DNA of 64,000 nt from Sphingopyxis sp. RIFCSPHIGHO2_12_FULL_65_19 (GTDB lineage Bacteria > Pseudomonadota > Alphaproteobacteria > Sphingomonadales > Sphingomonadaceae). The translations under genes were made by a program, and so were the position numbers. The stretch's first letter is position 1; each line of letters begins with the position of its first letter. Shown piece after piece: positions 17,809 through 25,588 of the stretch. The stretch spans positions 37,718 to 101,717 of the forward strand of contig NZ_MIAM01000041.1 of the NCBI RefSeq assembly GCF_001830555.1. The letters are read 5' to 3'. The notes under the pieces were generated by a model. That model was not told the DNA's origin, did not search any database, and was given only the letters and a program-made list of their open reading frames with translations.

Positions 17809-17873
17809 CCCACCCCCTTAAACAAGCCTGTTGGCACAGGCCCCACCCCTAAATCAGGCCTGTTGGCGCAGGC
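17809..17873. repeat. Tandem leader repeat with two hairpins
   Basis: Two imperfect units of 32-33 bases stand head to tail immediately upstream of the S9 peptidase ATG. Each contains a 16-base interrupted palindrome (GCCTGTTGGCACAGGC at 17826-17841 and GCCTGTTGGCGCAGGC at 17858-17873). On the coding strand each is followed by a purine-rich AGGGG(G)TGGG resembling a ribosome-binding site. The unit nearest the gene supplies the real site. The repeats may form RNA hairpins or serve as protein-binding dyads. Confidence 0.6.
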
Positions 17874-18014
17874 CAATGCCACGATCGACCCAGCTTGCCC
17901 ATCGAACGACCGCGGCTCCAATGCGCAATGTGGATCAATCCATGCCGATCAGGAGGGGTAGTCACACGTCCTTGGGCCATTACAAGCGGCCAAGTGGCCG
18001 AAGGGGCATGAGTG

Positions 18015-18914
18015 ATGGAAATGGCATGGCTGGAGGATTTCGGCGCATTGATACTCGCCGGCAATTTCTCGCGAGCCGCGTCGGCGCGCTGCGTGACCCA
18101 GCCGGCGTTCAGTCGCCGCATTCGCGCTCTCGAAGAATGGCTCGGCGTCGAACTCGTCGACCGCAGCACGCATCAGATGGTGCTGACGCCCGCCGGCAAG
18201 CGATTTGCCGTGATCGCCGAAACGGTGCTGCGAGAGATTGAGCACGGGCGGCGCGAGGTGCAGGAAATTGCCGGAACGTCGGCATCGATGGTCAAAATCC
18301 TGGTCACGCACGCCCTGGCGCTGAATTTTTTTCCGCAGTGGCTCGCGGCGCTTCAGGCGATGACAGACACCGAAATCCCGATTCAGCTGACCGCCGACAA
18401 TATGGGCACGTCCGAACAGATGATGCTCGGCGGAAAGGCCCATTTCTGCTTGTGCTATTTCCATCCGGGTGCGCCGTCGGTGCTCGACGGCGCGGGGTTC
18501 CAGTCAATATCGCTGGGCCCCGATGCGCTGGTTCCGGTCAGCGCCCCGCTGGATAAGGAGGCAGGCCCGCTGCACCCGCTGACCGATGACAGTGATCATC
18601 CGGTGCAGCTGTTGGCCTATGGCGCGGAATCGGGAATGGATCGCATAGTATCGGCCATGATCGATGCGACCGCAGCCCGCGTGCGTTTCTCCCCCGTGTT
18701 CACCTCGCACACACTGATCCTCGCGCGCATGGCAAAGGATGGCAAGGGATTGGCATGGCTGCCGTTAAGCATCGTCGCCGACGATCTGAAGAACGGCACG
18801 CTGGTGCGCGCGGGCGACGCGCGCTGGGACATTCCGGTCGATGTCCGGCTGTATCGGCCGCGCGGTCGGCAATCGCCCTCCGCCGAAGCCTTGTGGCGAC
18901 TGGCAACGGCGTAA
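18015..18914 (+). CDS. LysR-family transcriptional regulator
   Basis: About 299 residues, with an N-terminal helix-turn-helix (WLEDFGALILAGNFSRAASA, TQPAFSRRIRALEEWLG, LVDRSTHQMVLTPAGKRF) and a LysR effector domain. It closely parallels the regulator at 2229 in length and motifs. A GTG at 18012 would add one residue; the ATG at 18015 has AAGGGG at good spacing. It is divergent from the S9 peptidase and lies ahead of the HAD/D-serine-dehydratase/RidA genes. The effector is unknown, possibly an amino acid. Confidence 0.92.
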   Translation: MEMAWLEDFGALILAGNFSRAASARCVTQPAFSRRIRALEEWLGVELVDRSTHQMVLTPAGKRFAVIAETVLREIEHGRREVQEIAGTSASMVKILVTHALALNFFPQWLAALQAMTDTEIPIQLTADNMGTSEQMMLGGKAHFCLCYFHPGAPSVLDGAGFQSISLGPDALVPVSAPLDKEAGPLHPLTDDSDHPVQLLAYGAESGMDRIVSAMIDATAARVRFSPVFTSHTLILARMAKDGKGLAWLPLSIVADDLKNGTLVRAGDARWDIPVDVRLYRPRGRQSPSAEALWRLATA

Positions 18915-18968
18915 ACCGCGATCGCCGCGGATACGGCGCGGCATCAAACCATTTGCAACGGGCATTTG

Positions 18969-19006
18969 CCGGTCCGATCACGTCATTGCTAATCGCAGCG
19001 GACCGG
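18969..19006. other. Inverted repeat after the LysR gene
   Basis: CCGGTCCG at 18969-18976 pairs with CGGACCGG at 18999-19006 across a 22-base spacer, in the 165-base gap before the HAD gene. There is no T tract, so it is a weak terminator candidate or a binding dyad for the next operon. Confidence 0.35.
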
Positions 19007-19079
19007 ACAGCAGCACCGCTATCGTCCCGGCGGCGGCCGCGCCGCCTTCGCCCTGCCTATCGCGTTTGGATTTCGATCG

Positions 19080-19709
19080 ATGAAACAGCTTGCCCCTGTC
19101 GAAGCCGTGGTCTTCGACCTTCTGACCGCTCTTCTCGATTCATGGTCGCTGTGGAACCGTGCGGCCGGATCGGCCCTGGACGGGCTGCGCTGGCGACACG
19201 CCTATCTGGAGCTGACCTATGGCTGCGGTGCCTATCGCCCCTATGAGGATCTCGTCCGCGAAGCCGCCATCAAGGCGGGGGTGGCCGCATCGGCGGCCGA
19301 CCGGCTGGTTGCGGATTGGAACAGGCTCCGGCCCTGGCCGGAGGCGCAGGAGATACTCGCCAGGATCGGCGCGCGCGGCGTTGCGCTTGGCGTCATAACA
19401 AATTGTTCAAAATCGCTGGGACGGCAGGCAGCAGAGCGCGTCGGCGTTCGCTTCTCGGCCGTCCTGACGTCCGAAGAAACCGGATTTTACAAACCGCGGC
19501 CGGAATCCTATCGCGCCGTCCTCGACCAACTCGGCAGCGATCCCGAAAAAACGCTTTTCGTGGCGGGGTCGCCCGCGGATATTCCCGGGGCGGCGGGCGT
19601 CGGCATGCCGGTTTTCTGGCACAACCGCGCCGGATTGCCCTTTGTCGCGAATGCAGCGCGACCGTTTCTGATCGCCGACACCCTCGACCCGCTGCGGACG
19701 CTGCCATGA
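19080..19709 (+). CDS. HAD-superfamily hydrolase (haloacid-dehalogenase type II-like)
   Basis: 209 residues. HAD motif I appears as VVFDLLTALLD with Asp13 as presumed nucleophile. The second position is Leu rather than Asp, as in haloacid dehalogenases, but the following Gly-Thr is replaced by Thr-Ala. Motif II is VITNCSK and motif III contains the lysine in FYKPRPESY. Motif IV is VAGSPADIPGAAGVGMPVFWHNR. The overall pattern matches L-2-haloacid dehalogenase-like proteins, but dehalogenase activity is not assured. Its stop overlaps the next gene by four bases, tying it to the D-serine-dehydratase-like enzyme. Confidence 0.85.
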   Translation: MKQLAPVEAVVFDLLTALLDSWSLWNRAAGSALDGLRWRHAYLELTYGCGAYRPYEDLVREAAIKAGVAASAADRLVADWNRLRPWPEAQEILARIGARGVALGVITNCSKSLGRQAAERVGVRFSAVLTSEETGFYKPRPESYRAVLDQLGSDPEKTLFVAGSPADIPGAAGVGMPVFWHNRAGLPFVANAARPFLIADTLDPLRTLP

Positions 19710-20860
19710 CGGGCGCGGACACCATCTTCGCCGGATTGAACACCCCGCGCCTGATCCTCGACGCCGACCGTCTGGAACGCAACGCCGCACAGATGCGCGC
19801 CCACTGCCAACGCCTCGGGGTCACCCTGCGACCGCATCTGAAAACCGCCAAGTCGGTCGATGTGGCGCGGGTTGCCGCAGATGGCGAGCAAGGGCCGATC
19901 ACCGTGTCGACCCTGGCCGAAGCAGAGCATTTCGCTGCCGCGGGCTGGCGCGACATCCTCTACACCACGGCGATCGCTCCCGCGAAACTACCGCGCGTCC
20001 ATCGCATCCAGAGCGACCATGGTGCACGCCTCTTGCTCACCCTGGACGACAGGGGCACCGCTATTGCCACCGGAGAGGCCGCGTCTGCACTCGGTGCGCG
20101 CTTCGGCATCCTCGTCGAAATCGATTGCGGCGAACATCGCAGCGGCACCGAACCGGCGTCGGACGAGCTGGTCGCCGTCGCCCGCGCGGTCGCGCACGGT
20201 TCCCCGCATGTCGAGCTGATGGGCGTAATGACCCACGCCGGGCATTCCTATGCCTTCGACGATCCCGCATCGATCCGCGCGCTGGCCGAAACCGAACGCC
20301 ATGCGGCCGTGGCATCGGCGCAATTGCTGCGAAGCCACGGCTTTCCTTGCCCCATCGTCAGCATCGGTTCGACCCCGACGGTCGCATTCGCCGATCAACT
20401 GGAAGGCGTGACGGAGGTTCGCGCGGGCATATACCTGTTCGGCGACCTGTCCCAATGGTCGCGCGGCGTCTGCGCGCGCGAGCATATCGCCGTGTCCGTC
20501 CTCGCGACGGTGATCGGCCATCAGCGCCGCGGCCCCAGCCCCAGCCTGATCCTCGACGCCGGCGCCCTCGCCCTTTCCAAAGATGTGGGGGCAAACCGTT
20601 TCATGTCCAATGCGGGATATGGTCTCGTCTGCGATGCCGCCACGCTCGCACCGCTGGCTTCGCTGACCGTCGCAACCGTCCATCAGGAACATGGCGCCGT
20701 GCCCATCCCCGACGCAAGCTGGTTTGGCCGCCTTCCGATCGGCAGCCTCGTCCGCATCCTGCCGGGCCACGCCTGCCTGACCTGCGCCCCTTATGCGTCA
20801 TACGATGTTCTGCGCGCGGGAAAGCTGGTGGCGGAATGGCCGCGAACAAGCGGCTGGTAA
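19706..20860 (+). CDS. D-serine dehydratase / D-threonine aldolase-like PLP enzyme
   Basis: 384 residues with the alanine-racemase-type fold. NTPRLILDADRL opens the barrel, and the PLP lysine is expected at Lys46 in RPHLKTAKS. The C-terminal metal site reads PGHACLTC. The H-x-C pair is the zinc ligand arrangement known from eukaryotic-type D-serine dehydratase, whereas D-threonine aldolase uses H-x-D; this favours dehydratase activity. The ATG at 19706 overlaps the HAD stop. RidA directly follows, which fits because D-serine dehydration yields the reactive 2-aminoacrylate that RidA clears. Confidence 0.87.
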   Translation: MTGADTIFAGLNTPRLILDADRLERNAAQMRAHCQRLGVTLRPHLKTAKSVDVARVAADGEQGPITVSTLAEAEHFAAAGWRDILYTTAIAPAKLPRVHRIQSDHGARLLLTLDDRGTAIATGEAASALGARFGILVEIDCGEHRSGTEPASDELVAVARAVAHGSPHVELMGVMTHAGHSYAFDDPASIRALAETERHAAVASAQLLRSHGFPCPIVSIGSTPTVAFADQLEGVTEVRAGIYLFGDLSQWSRGVCAREHIAVSVLATVIGHQRRGPSPSLILDAGALALSKDVGANRFMSNAGYGLVCDAATLAPLASLTVATVHQEHGAVPIPDASWFGRLPIGSLVRILPGHACLTCAPYASYDVLRAGKLVAEWPRTSGW

Positions 20861-20877
20861 GCAAGGGAGCAATGGCG

Positions 20878-21291
20878 ATGACGATCCAGAAAATGACCGA
20901 AATACGCTGCGCCGCCGCGCCGCCGCCCGGCGGTCATTATGCGCAGGCGGTGTTGCACCGCGACACGCTCTATGTGTCGGGGCAGCTCGGCGTGACTGCC
21001 GCGATGGCGGGGTCCGCCCCGCCATCGGTCGGCGATCAGGTCACGTTCGCGCTCCGCAACATCGAAGCGATCGCGCGCGTGATCGGAGCGTCGCTCGACG
21101 ACGTCCTCCGGTGCACCATCTATGTGACCGACGTAGCGCATTGGGACGAGGTCAACCGCGCTTACGCCGCCGTCTTTGGTGCCCATCGCCCGGCACGGTC
21201 GATCATTCCATGCGGCCCTCTGCATTTTGATGCGCTGGTCGAGATAGAGGCAATCATTGCCGTCGATGCGGGCGCCGACTGGAGCGCCTGA
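20878..21291 (+). CDS. RidA-family enamine/imine deaminase
   Basis: About 137 residues, the usual RidA/YjgF size. It has TLYVSGQLGV near the start, RCTIYVTD in the middle and PARSIIPCGPLHFDALVEIEAI at the end, where the arginine matches the essential RidA arginine. GGGAG eight bases ahead supports the ATG at 20878; an in-frame ATG at 20872 is too close to it. RidA proteins hydrolyse reactive enamines to keto acids and ammonia. Placement 17 bases after the PLP dehydratase gene suggests it processes that enzyme's product. Confidence 0.9.
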   Translation: MTIQKMTEIRCAAAPPPGGHYAQAVLHRDTLYVSGQLGVTAAMAGSAPPSVGDQVTFALRNIEAIARVIGASLDDVLRCTIYVTDVAHWDEVNRAYAAVFGAHRPARSIIPCGPLHFDALVEIEAIIAVDAGADWSA

Positions 21292-21371
21292 CGAACGCCC
21301 ACGCGGCCTGCGTCGATCGTCACCGTCGATGGCCGAACATCAATCGTGCCGCGACGCGCCGCGCCGGTCGG

Positions 21372-22586
21372 TCAGGCGGCGCGTTCAAAAATGGCGGCAA
21401 TGCCCTGCCCGCCGCCGATGCACATCGTCTCCAGCCCATAGCGGGCATCGCGGCGCACCAGCTCGCGCGTCAGGTTGGCAAGGATGCGTCCGCCGGTCGC
21501 GCCGATCGGGTGGCCGAGCGAGATGCCCGAGCCATTGACATTCAATATCTCGTTCCGACTGTCGTCGTCCGACCAGCCCCAACCCTTGAGCACTGCCAGC
21601 ACCTGCGGCGCAAACGCCTCGTTCAGTTCGACAAGGTCGATGTCGCCCCAACCAAGCCCGGTGCGTGCGAACAGCCGCTCGACTGCCGGGACCGGGCCGA
21701 TGCCCATCCGGCTTGGGTCGCATCCCGCCGCAGCCCAGCTGTGAAACCAGGCGATCGGCGCAAGCCCGAGTTCGTCGAGCTTGTCCTCGGCCACCACCAG
21801 ACATGCCGCCGCGGCGTCATTTTGCTGACTGGCATTGCCCGCAGTGACCACCCCGCCTTCGAGTGCGCGCAGCTTGCCGAGCGTCTCCATTGTTGCATCG
21901 GCGCGGTAGCCTTCGTCATGCGCGAAAACGACCGGATCGCCCTTTTTCTGCGCCACCGACACGGGCACCAATTCTTCGTCGAACAGCCCGTTCGCCCACG
22001 CCGCCGCGGCGCGCTGATGGCTCTGCACGGCATAGGCATCGCATGCTTCGCGGCTGATTCCATAATCCTTCGCCAGATTTTCGGCGGTCTCGATCATCCC
22101 GCTGATCACTCCGAAACGTTCAACCGGCTGCGACATCAGCCGCCCGCGCGTCAGCCGGTCGTGCAGCGTCAGATTGCCTGCGCGAACGCCTTTGCGAATG
22201 TCCGTGCTGTAATGTTCGACGTTCGACATCGATTCGACCCCGCCTGCGACGACGACTTCGGACATGCCCGTCTGCACCATCATCGCGGCATTGGCGATCG
22301 CCTGGAGCCCGGAGCCGCAACGGCGGTCGAGCTGGTAACCCGGCACGTCGAGCGGCAGCCCAGCGGCGAGCCACGACCAATGCCCAATGCTGGGCGCCTC
22401 GCCATTGCCATAGCCTTGCGAAAACACGACGTCATCGACCCGCGACGGGTCGATCTTCGTCCGCTCGACGAGCGCCTTCAGGATCACCGCGCCCAGCTCG
22501 CCGGCGGTCATCGACGACAGGGCGCCTCCGAACTTGCCGACCGCGGTGCGGATCGGGGCGACGATAGCGGCGCGGCGAAGGGTCAT
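21372..22586 (-). CDS. Acetyl-CoA acyltransferase (thiolase)
   Basis: 404 residues of the thiolase family. The acyl-accepting Cys90 lies in LDRRCGSGLQA. The LNEAFAPQ segment, GHPIGATGGR histidine motif and CIGGGQG cysteine motif are all present, so the enzyme should be active. It cleaves 3-ketoacyl-CoA in degradation or condenses acetyl-CoA. The acyl-CoA dehydrogenase 27 bases upstream on the same strand points to the degradative direction. GGAGAT precedes the ATG. The gene converges on RidA with an 80-base gap containing no clear terminator. Confidence 0.94.
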   Translation of the reverse strand: MTLRRAAIVAPIRTAVGKFGGALSSMTAGELGAVILKALVERTKIDPSRVDDVVFSQGYGNGEAPSIGHWSWLAAGLPLDVPGYQLDRRCGSGLQAIANAAMMVQTGMSEVVVAGGVESMSNVEHYSTDIRKGVRAGNLTLHDRLTRGRLMSQPVERFGVISGMIETAENLAKDYGISREACDAYAVQSHQRAAAAWANGLFDEELVPVSVAQKKGDPVVFAHDEGYRADATMETLGKLRALEGGVVTAGNASQQNDAAAACLVVAEDKLDELGLAPIAWFHSWAAAGCDPSRMGIGPVPAVERLFARTGLGWGDIDLVELNEAFAPQVLAVLKGWGWSDDDSRNEILNVNGSGISLGHPIGATGGRILANLTRELVRRDARYGLETMCIGGGQGIAAIFERAA

Positions 22587-22613
22587 GCGAAATCTCCGGT
22601 CGATGGATTGGGG

Positions 22614-23783
22614 TCAGCCTTGGGCGTGGAACTCGCGCAGCATATGCTTGGCGATCTGAAGTTGCAGGATCTGGGTGGTGCCTTCGTAGATGCGATAGAT
22701 ACGCGCATCGCGGAAGAAACGCTCGGCATCATATTCCGCCAGATAGCCCGCGCCACCATAAACCTGGACGCAGGCATCGACGACGCGCCCGCACATCTCG
22801 CTGGCAAACACCTTGAAGGCCGCGGCCTTGCGCAGGACATTCTCGCCCGCATCCGCGCGCCGCGTCACATCCTCCATCATGCATTCGGCGGCATAGATGT
22901 CGACCTCGCTCTGCGCGAGCATCTGCTGGATCAGCTGGAAATTGGCGATCGGCTCGCCGAATGCCTTGCGCTCGGTCGCATAGCGGACCGCGCTGTCGAG
23001 CGCGCGGCGGGCATAGGCGGTCGCCGCGGCGCCGACCGACATGCGGCCGTTGTCGAGGCTCATCATCGCATAAGCAAATCCCTTGCCCAGCTCGCCGCCG
23101 AGCAGCGCCTCGCCTCCAACGCGGACATCCTCCATGATGACGTCGGCGATATGGCTGCCCGACTGGCCCATCTTCTTGTCCGACTTGCCGATCGTCACGC
23201 CGGGCGCGTCGAGCGGGACGAGAAAAGCCGACACATGCGCGTTCTTGGGCAAATTTTCCTTGCTCGTCCGCGCCATGATCAGGCCTAGCTTCGCAAAGGG
23301 CGAATTGGTGATGTAACGTTTGGTGCCGTTGAGCACCCAGCCGTTGTCGGTCTGAACCGCCGTCGCCTGGAGACCCGCCGAATCCGAACCCGATCCGGGT
23401 TCGGTCAGCCCGAAACACGCAATTTCGCCCGCCGCGATACGCGGCAGCCATTCGGCCTTCTGCGCGTCGGTGCCGCCATTCTTGAGCGCCGAAGCGACCA
23501 TGCCGATATTGATCGAGATGATCGAACGGAACGCCGGCATCGCATAGGACAGTGTGTGGATGGTGCGGACATATTGGCTGACGTTCATGCCCGCGCCGCC
23601 GAACTCTTCGGGAATCGTCAGGCCGAACAGGCCCATGTCGCGCATTTCGGCCAGGATGTCGGCGGGGATCTGATCGGTCTCGATGATTTCCTGCTCGGCG
23701 GGGATCAGCCGGTCGCGGACATAACGTTCGAGCTGTTCGATGAACTGGTCGAAAATGTCGGCGTCCATACCGATGTTGCTCAT
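22614..23783 (-). CDS. Acyl-CoA dehydrogenase
   Basis: 389 residues, standard length. Family signatures are CFGLTEPGSGSD near the flavin site, KRYITNS, and the C-terminal IYEGTTQILQ whose glutamate is the catalytic base of the short-chain and related subfamilies. It performs the first FAD-dependent step of fatty- or branched-acyl-CoA oxidation. The frame is open back to 23843, but AGGGAG directly before the ATG at 23783 and the normal N-terminus select this start. It is the first gene of a two-gene operon divergent from an IclR-type regulator. Confidence 0.94.
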   Translation of the reverse strand: MSNIGMDADIFDQFIEQLERYVRDRLIPAEQEIIETDQIPADILAEMRDMGLFGLTIPEEFGGAGMNVSQYVRTIHTLSYAMPAFRSIISINIGMVASALKNGGTDAQKAEWLPRIAAGEIACFGLTEPGSGSDSAGLQATAVQTDNGWVLNGTKRYITNSPFAKLGLIMARTSKENLPKNAHVSAFLVPLDAPGVTIGKSDKKMGQSGSHIADVIMEDVRVGGEALLGGELGKGFAYAMMSLDNGRMSVGAAATAYARRALDSAVRYATERKAFGEPIANFQLIQQMLAQSEVDIYAAECMMEDVTRRADAGENVLRKAAAFKVFASEMCGRVVDACVQVYGGAGYLAEYDAERFFRDARIYRIYEGTTQILQLQIAKHMLREFHAQG

Positions 23784-23855
23784 GGCGGCTCTCCCTGTCG
23801 AATCTTGTCCCAACCAATACCCCCTTTTGCGGGATAACTTCAATATTCAGAATTG

Positions 23856-23877
23856 TATTTTCATATATATGAAAATA
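23856..23877. promoter_or_regulatory. 22-bp perfect palindromic operator for the IclR-type regulator
   Basis: The half-site TATTTTCATAT is followed exactly by its reverse complement, making a perfect 22-bp dyad with no spacer. It is strikingly AT-rich in a GC-rich window and sits 10 bases before the regulator ATG and 72 bases before the acyl-CoA dehydrogenase ATG. IclR proteins bind AT-rich dyads of about this size (TGAAA/TTTCA cores), so autoregulation plus control of the operon is likely. Confidence 0.75.
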
Positions 23878-23887
23878 TCCTGCGCGA

Positions 23888-24622
23888 ATGACCAGTCCGG
23901 TGCCATCGGTTGCCAAGGCTTTTGCAATCCTCCGCATCCTTGCGGATTCCGACGCCCTGTCGCTGTCCGATATCGGCCGTCTCGTCGGCGTCAGCCCGTC
24001 GAGCTGCCTCAACCTGCTGAAAACGCTGGTCGGCGAAGGCGCGATCGAGCGCGATGCGCGAACAAAATTATACCGCCTGACGCCCGCGTGGCAGACGGCG
24101 GACGCCCTGCGACAGAATCGGACCCGACAACTCGTCGACCGGGCCCAACCCGCCATGGCACGCTTTGCCCAGACGCATGAAACAGCGGTGGGATTGTGGC
24201 GCATCGCCTCGCGCGACCGGATGCAGCTTGTGGCGCATGCGCAAAGCGATGCCGGGATGCGCCTCGCGCTGGCTGACGATCAGCGGCAACCGCTGGGCGC
24301 GGGCGCGGCAGGCCGTGCGATCGCGGCAGCCCAGGCAATCGGCGAAATCGAATTGGCGCGACGCTTTGCGCCCGTCCGTTGGCAGTCCGCTTTGACGTTC
24401 GCGGCCTATGCCGAACAGGTCGCGGATGCTGCCGCGCGCGGGTTCGGCCTCGATCGCGGCCACGCGCATCGCGGTGTGCATACCGCCGCCGCCGCGATCA
24501 CCGGCGTCGCACCGGGCTTCTGCCTTACCGCCTCCTTCGTCGTCGGATCGCGCCCCGACGACGCGCTGGACGATATCGGCGGCGCGCTCGCCGAACTGGG
24601 CAAACAACTCGCCGCCGCTTAG
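23888..24622 (+). CDS. IclR-family transcriptional regulator
   Basis: 244 residues. The N-terminal helix-turn-helix reads VAKAFAILRILADSDALSLSDIGRLVGVSPSSCLNLLKTLVGEGAI, as in IclR, followed by the GAF-like ligand domain (TAVGLWRIASRDRMQLVAHAQS, LGAGAAGRAI). It is divergent from the acyl-CoA dehydrogenase/thiolase operon and has a perfect palindrome just upstream of its own start, so it probably represses or activates both units in response to an acyl-CoA-pathway metabolite. The gene converges on the fimbrial cluster. Confidence 0.9.
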   Translation: MTSPVPSVAKAFAILRILADSDALSLSDIGRLVGVSPSSCLNLLKTLVGEGAIERDARTKLYRLTPAWQTADALRQNRTRQLVDRAQPAMARFAQTHETAVGLWRIASRDRMQLVAHAQSDAGMRLALADDQRQPLGAGAAGRAIAAAQAIGEIELARRFAPVRWQSALTFAAYAEQVADAAARGFGLDRGHAHRGVHTAAAAITGVAPGFCLTASFVVGSRPDDALDDIGGALAELGKQLAAA

Positions 24623-24649
24623 CGGGGAGAACGGCGCGAACGCCGGCGT

Positions 24650-25588
24650 TCAGGGCACCGTGAAAGTGACCAGCAATGTGTCGCGGTAATAGCCCGCGGC
24701 ACGGCCAGTCGCGCTATCGGGAATCTCGATCCGGATCGGCACATCATGCTCCGCGCCATCTTCGCGGAACGGCATGGGGATGGCATTCCCGGCCGAGGGA
24801 TCGACCGCAATCCCGCGGACGTTCAACTGATAGGCGATGCCCGGCGCGCCGTGCGCATGGGCAAGGCGGCCCCCATTCTGCGACCGAAAGCTGACATTGA
24901 CGTCGGCGTTGGCGCGCACCGTAAAGTCGATCTCGCGCTCGGCGGCGCCGCTGATGTCGCCCAGGTCGATGCTGGTTTCGCGCAGCCCGGGGCCGAAATC
25001 GGGCGACCGTATTTCCAGACCCGAAGCGACGCGGGTCGCAATCGTCAGCGGAACTTCCGCCTGCAGGCGTTCGCTGCCCTCCTCGGCCGTGAACACGCGC
25101 AGCAAGGCCTGGCCCTGATAGGTTCCGCTGCGGACAAACTGGCCCGCGGGAATCGCGACGAGCAGCGGCACCAACTGAACGCTCGATCCCGCCGCGAACT
25201 GCCCCTCGATCCGCGAAGTCTGCGTGCCGAAATAATCCGGGCTCAACAGCGACGGGCCATTGGTCGTGGAAAGAATGTCGAAACCGAGGCTGCTGGCCCC
25301 GCTGGTCAATTGCGGCGTGGCCGAACCCGATGCCGCGCTGCCGGTCAGCGCATAGCGACACGCCGCGCCGCTATGCCGCATTTCGACCGCGACGGTTTCA
25401 TAGGATTCGCCCCCCGCGAACACTTCATACCCGCGGCCAAGCGGCCCCAACCAGTCGACCGAGGATGCCAGTTGCAGCTCGATGCGGCACGGGCCGCCGT
25501 TGGGGTCGATATCCTCCTGCGCTGCAACAGGCGTAGATGCAGCGGCCAAAAGAAACGAAAAACCCAATGCCTGGATCTTGCTATTCAT
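24650..25588 (-). CDS. Spore-coat-U-type fimbrial minor subunit or tip adhesin
   Basis: About 312 residues with a signal peptide (QALGFSFLLAAASTPVAAQ). The cysteine pair CRIELQLAS...CRYALTG and the C-terminal AGYYRDTLLVTFTVP are typical of spore-coat-protein-U domains secreted by chaperone-usher systems of the Csu type. At roughly twice the major subunit's length it may hold two subunit-like domains, as tip adhesins do. AAGGAG lies seven bases before the ATG at 25588; the ATG at 25594 is too close to it. It overlaps the usher end by eight bases and is the last gene of the operon. Confidence 0.82.
   Translation of the reverse strand: MNSKIQALGFSFLLAAASTPVAAQEDIDPNGGPCRIELQLASSVDWLGPLGRGYEVFAGGESYETVAVEMRHSGAACRYALTGSAASGSATPQLTSGASSLGFDILSTTNGPSLLSPDYFGTQTSRIEGQFAAGSSVQLVPLLVAIPAGQFVRSGTYQGQALLRVFTAEEGSERLQAEVPLTIATRVASGLEIRSPDFGPGLRETSIDLGDISGAAEREIDFTVRANADVNVSFRSQNGGRLAHAHGAPGIAYQLNVRGIAVDPSAGNAIPMPFREDGAEHDVPIRIEIPDSATGRAAGYYRDTLLVTFTVP

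Noticed and set aside
24638..24651. GAACGCCGGCGTTC palindrome between the convergent IclR and pilin genes
   Set aside because: It is short, overlaps the end of the pilin gene and has no T tract. It may be part of a weak terminator, but is too common in GC-rich DNA to call.
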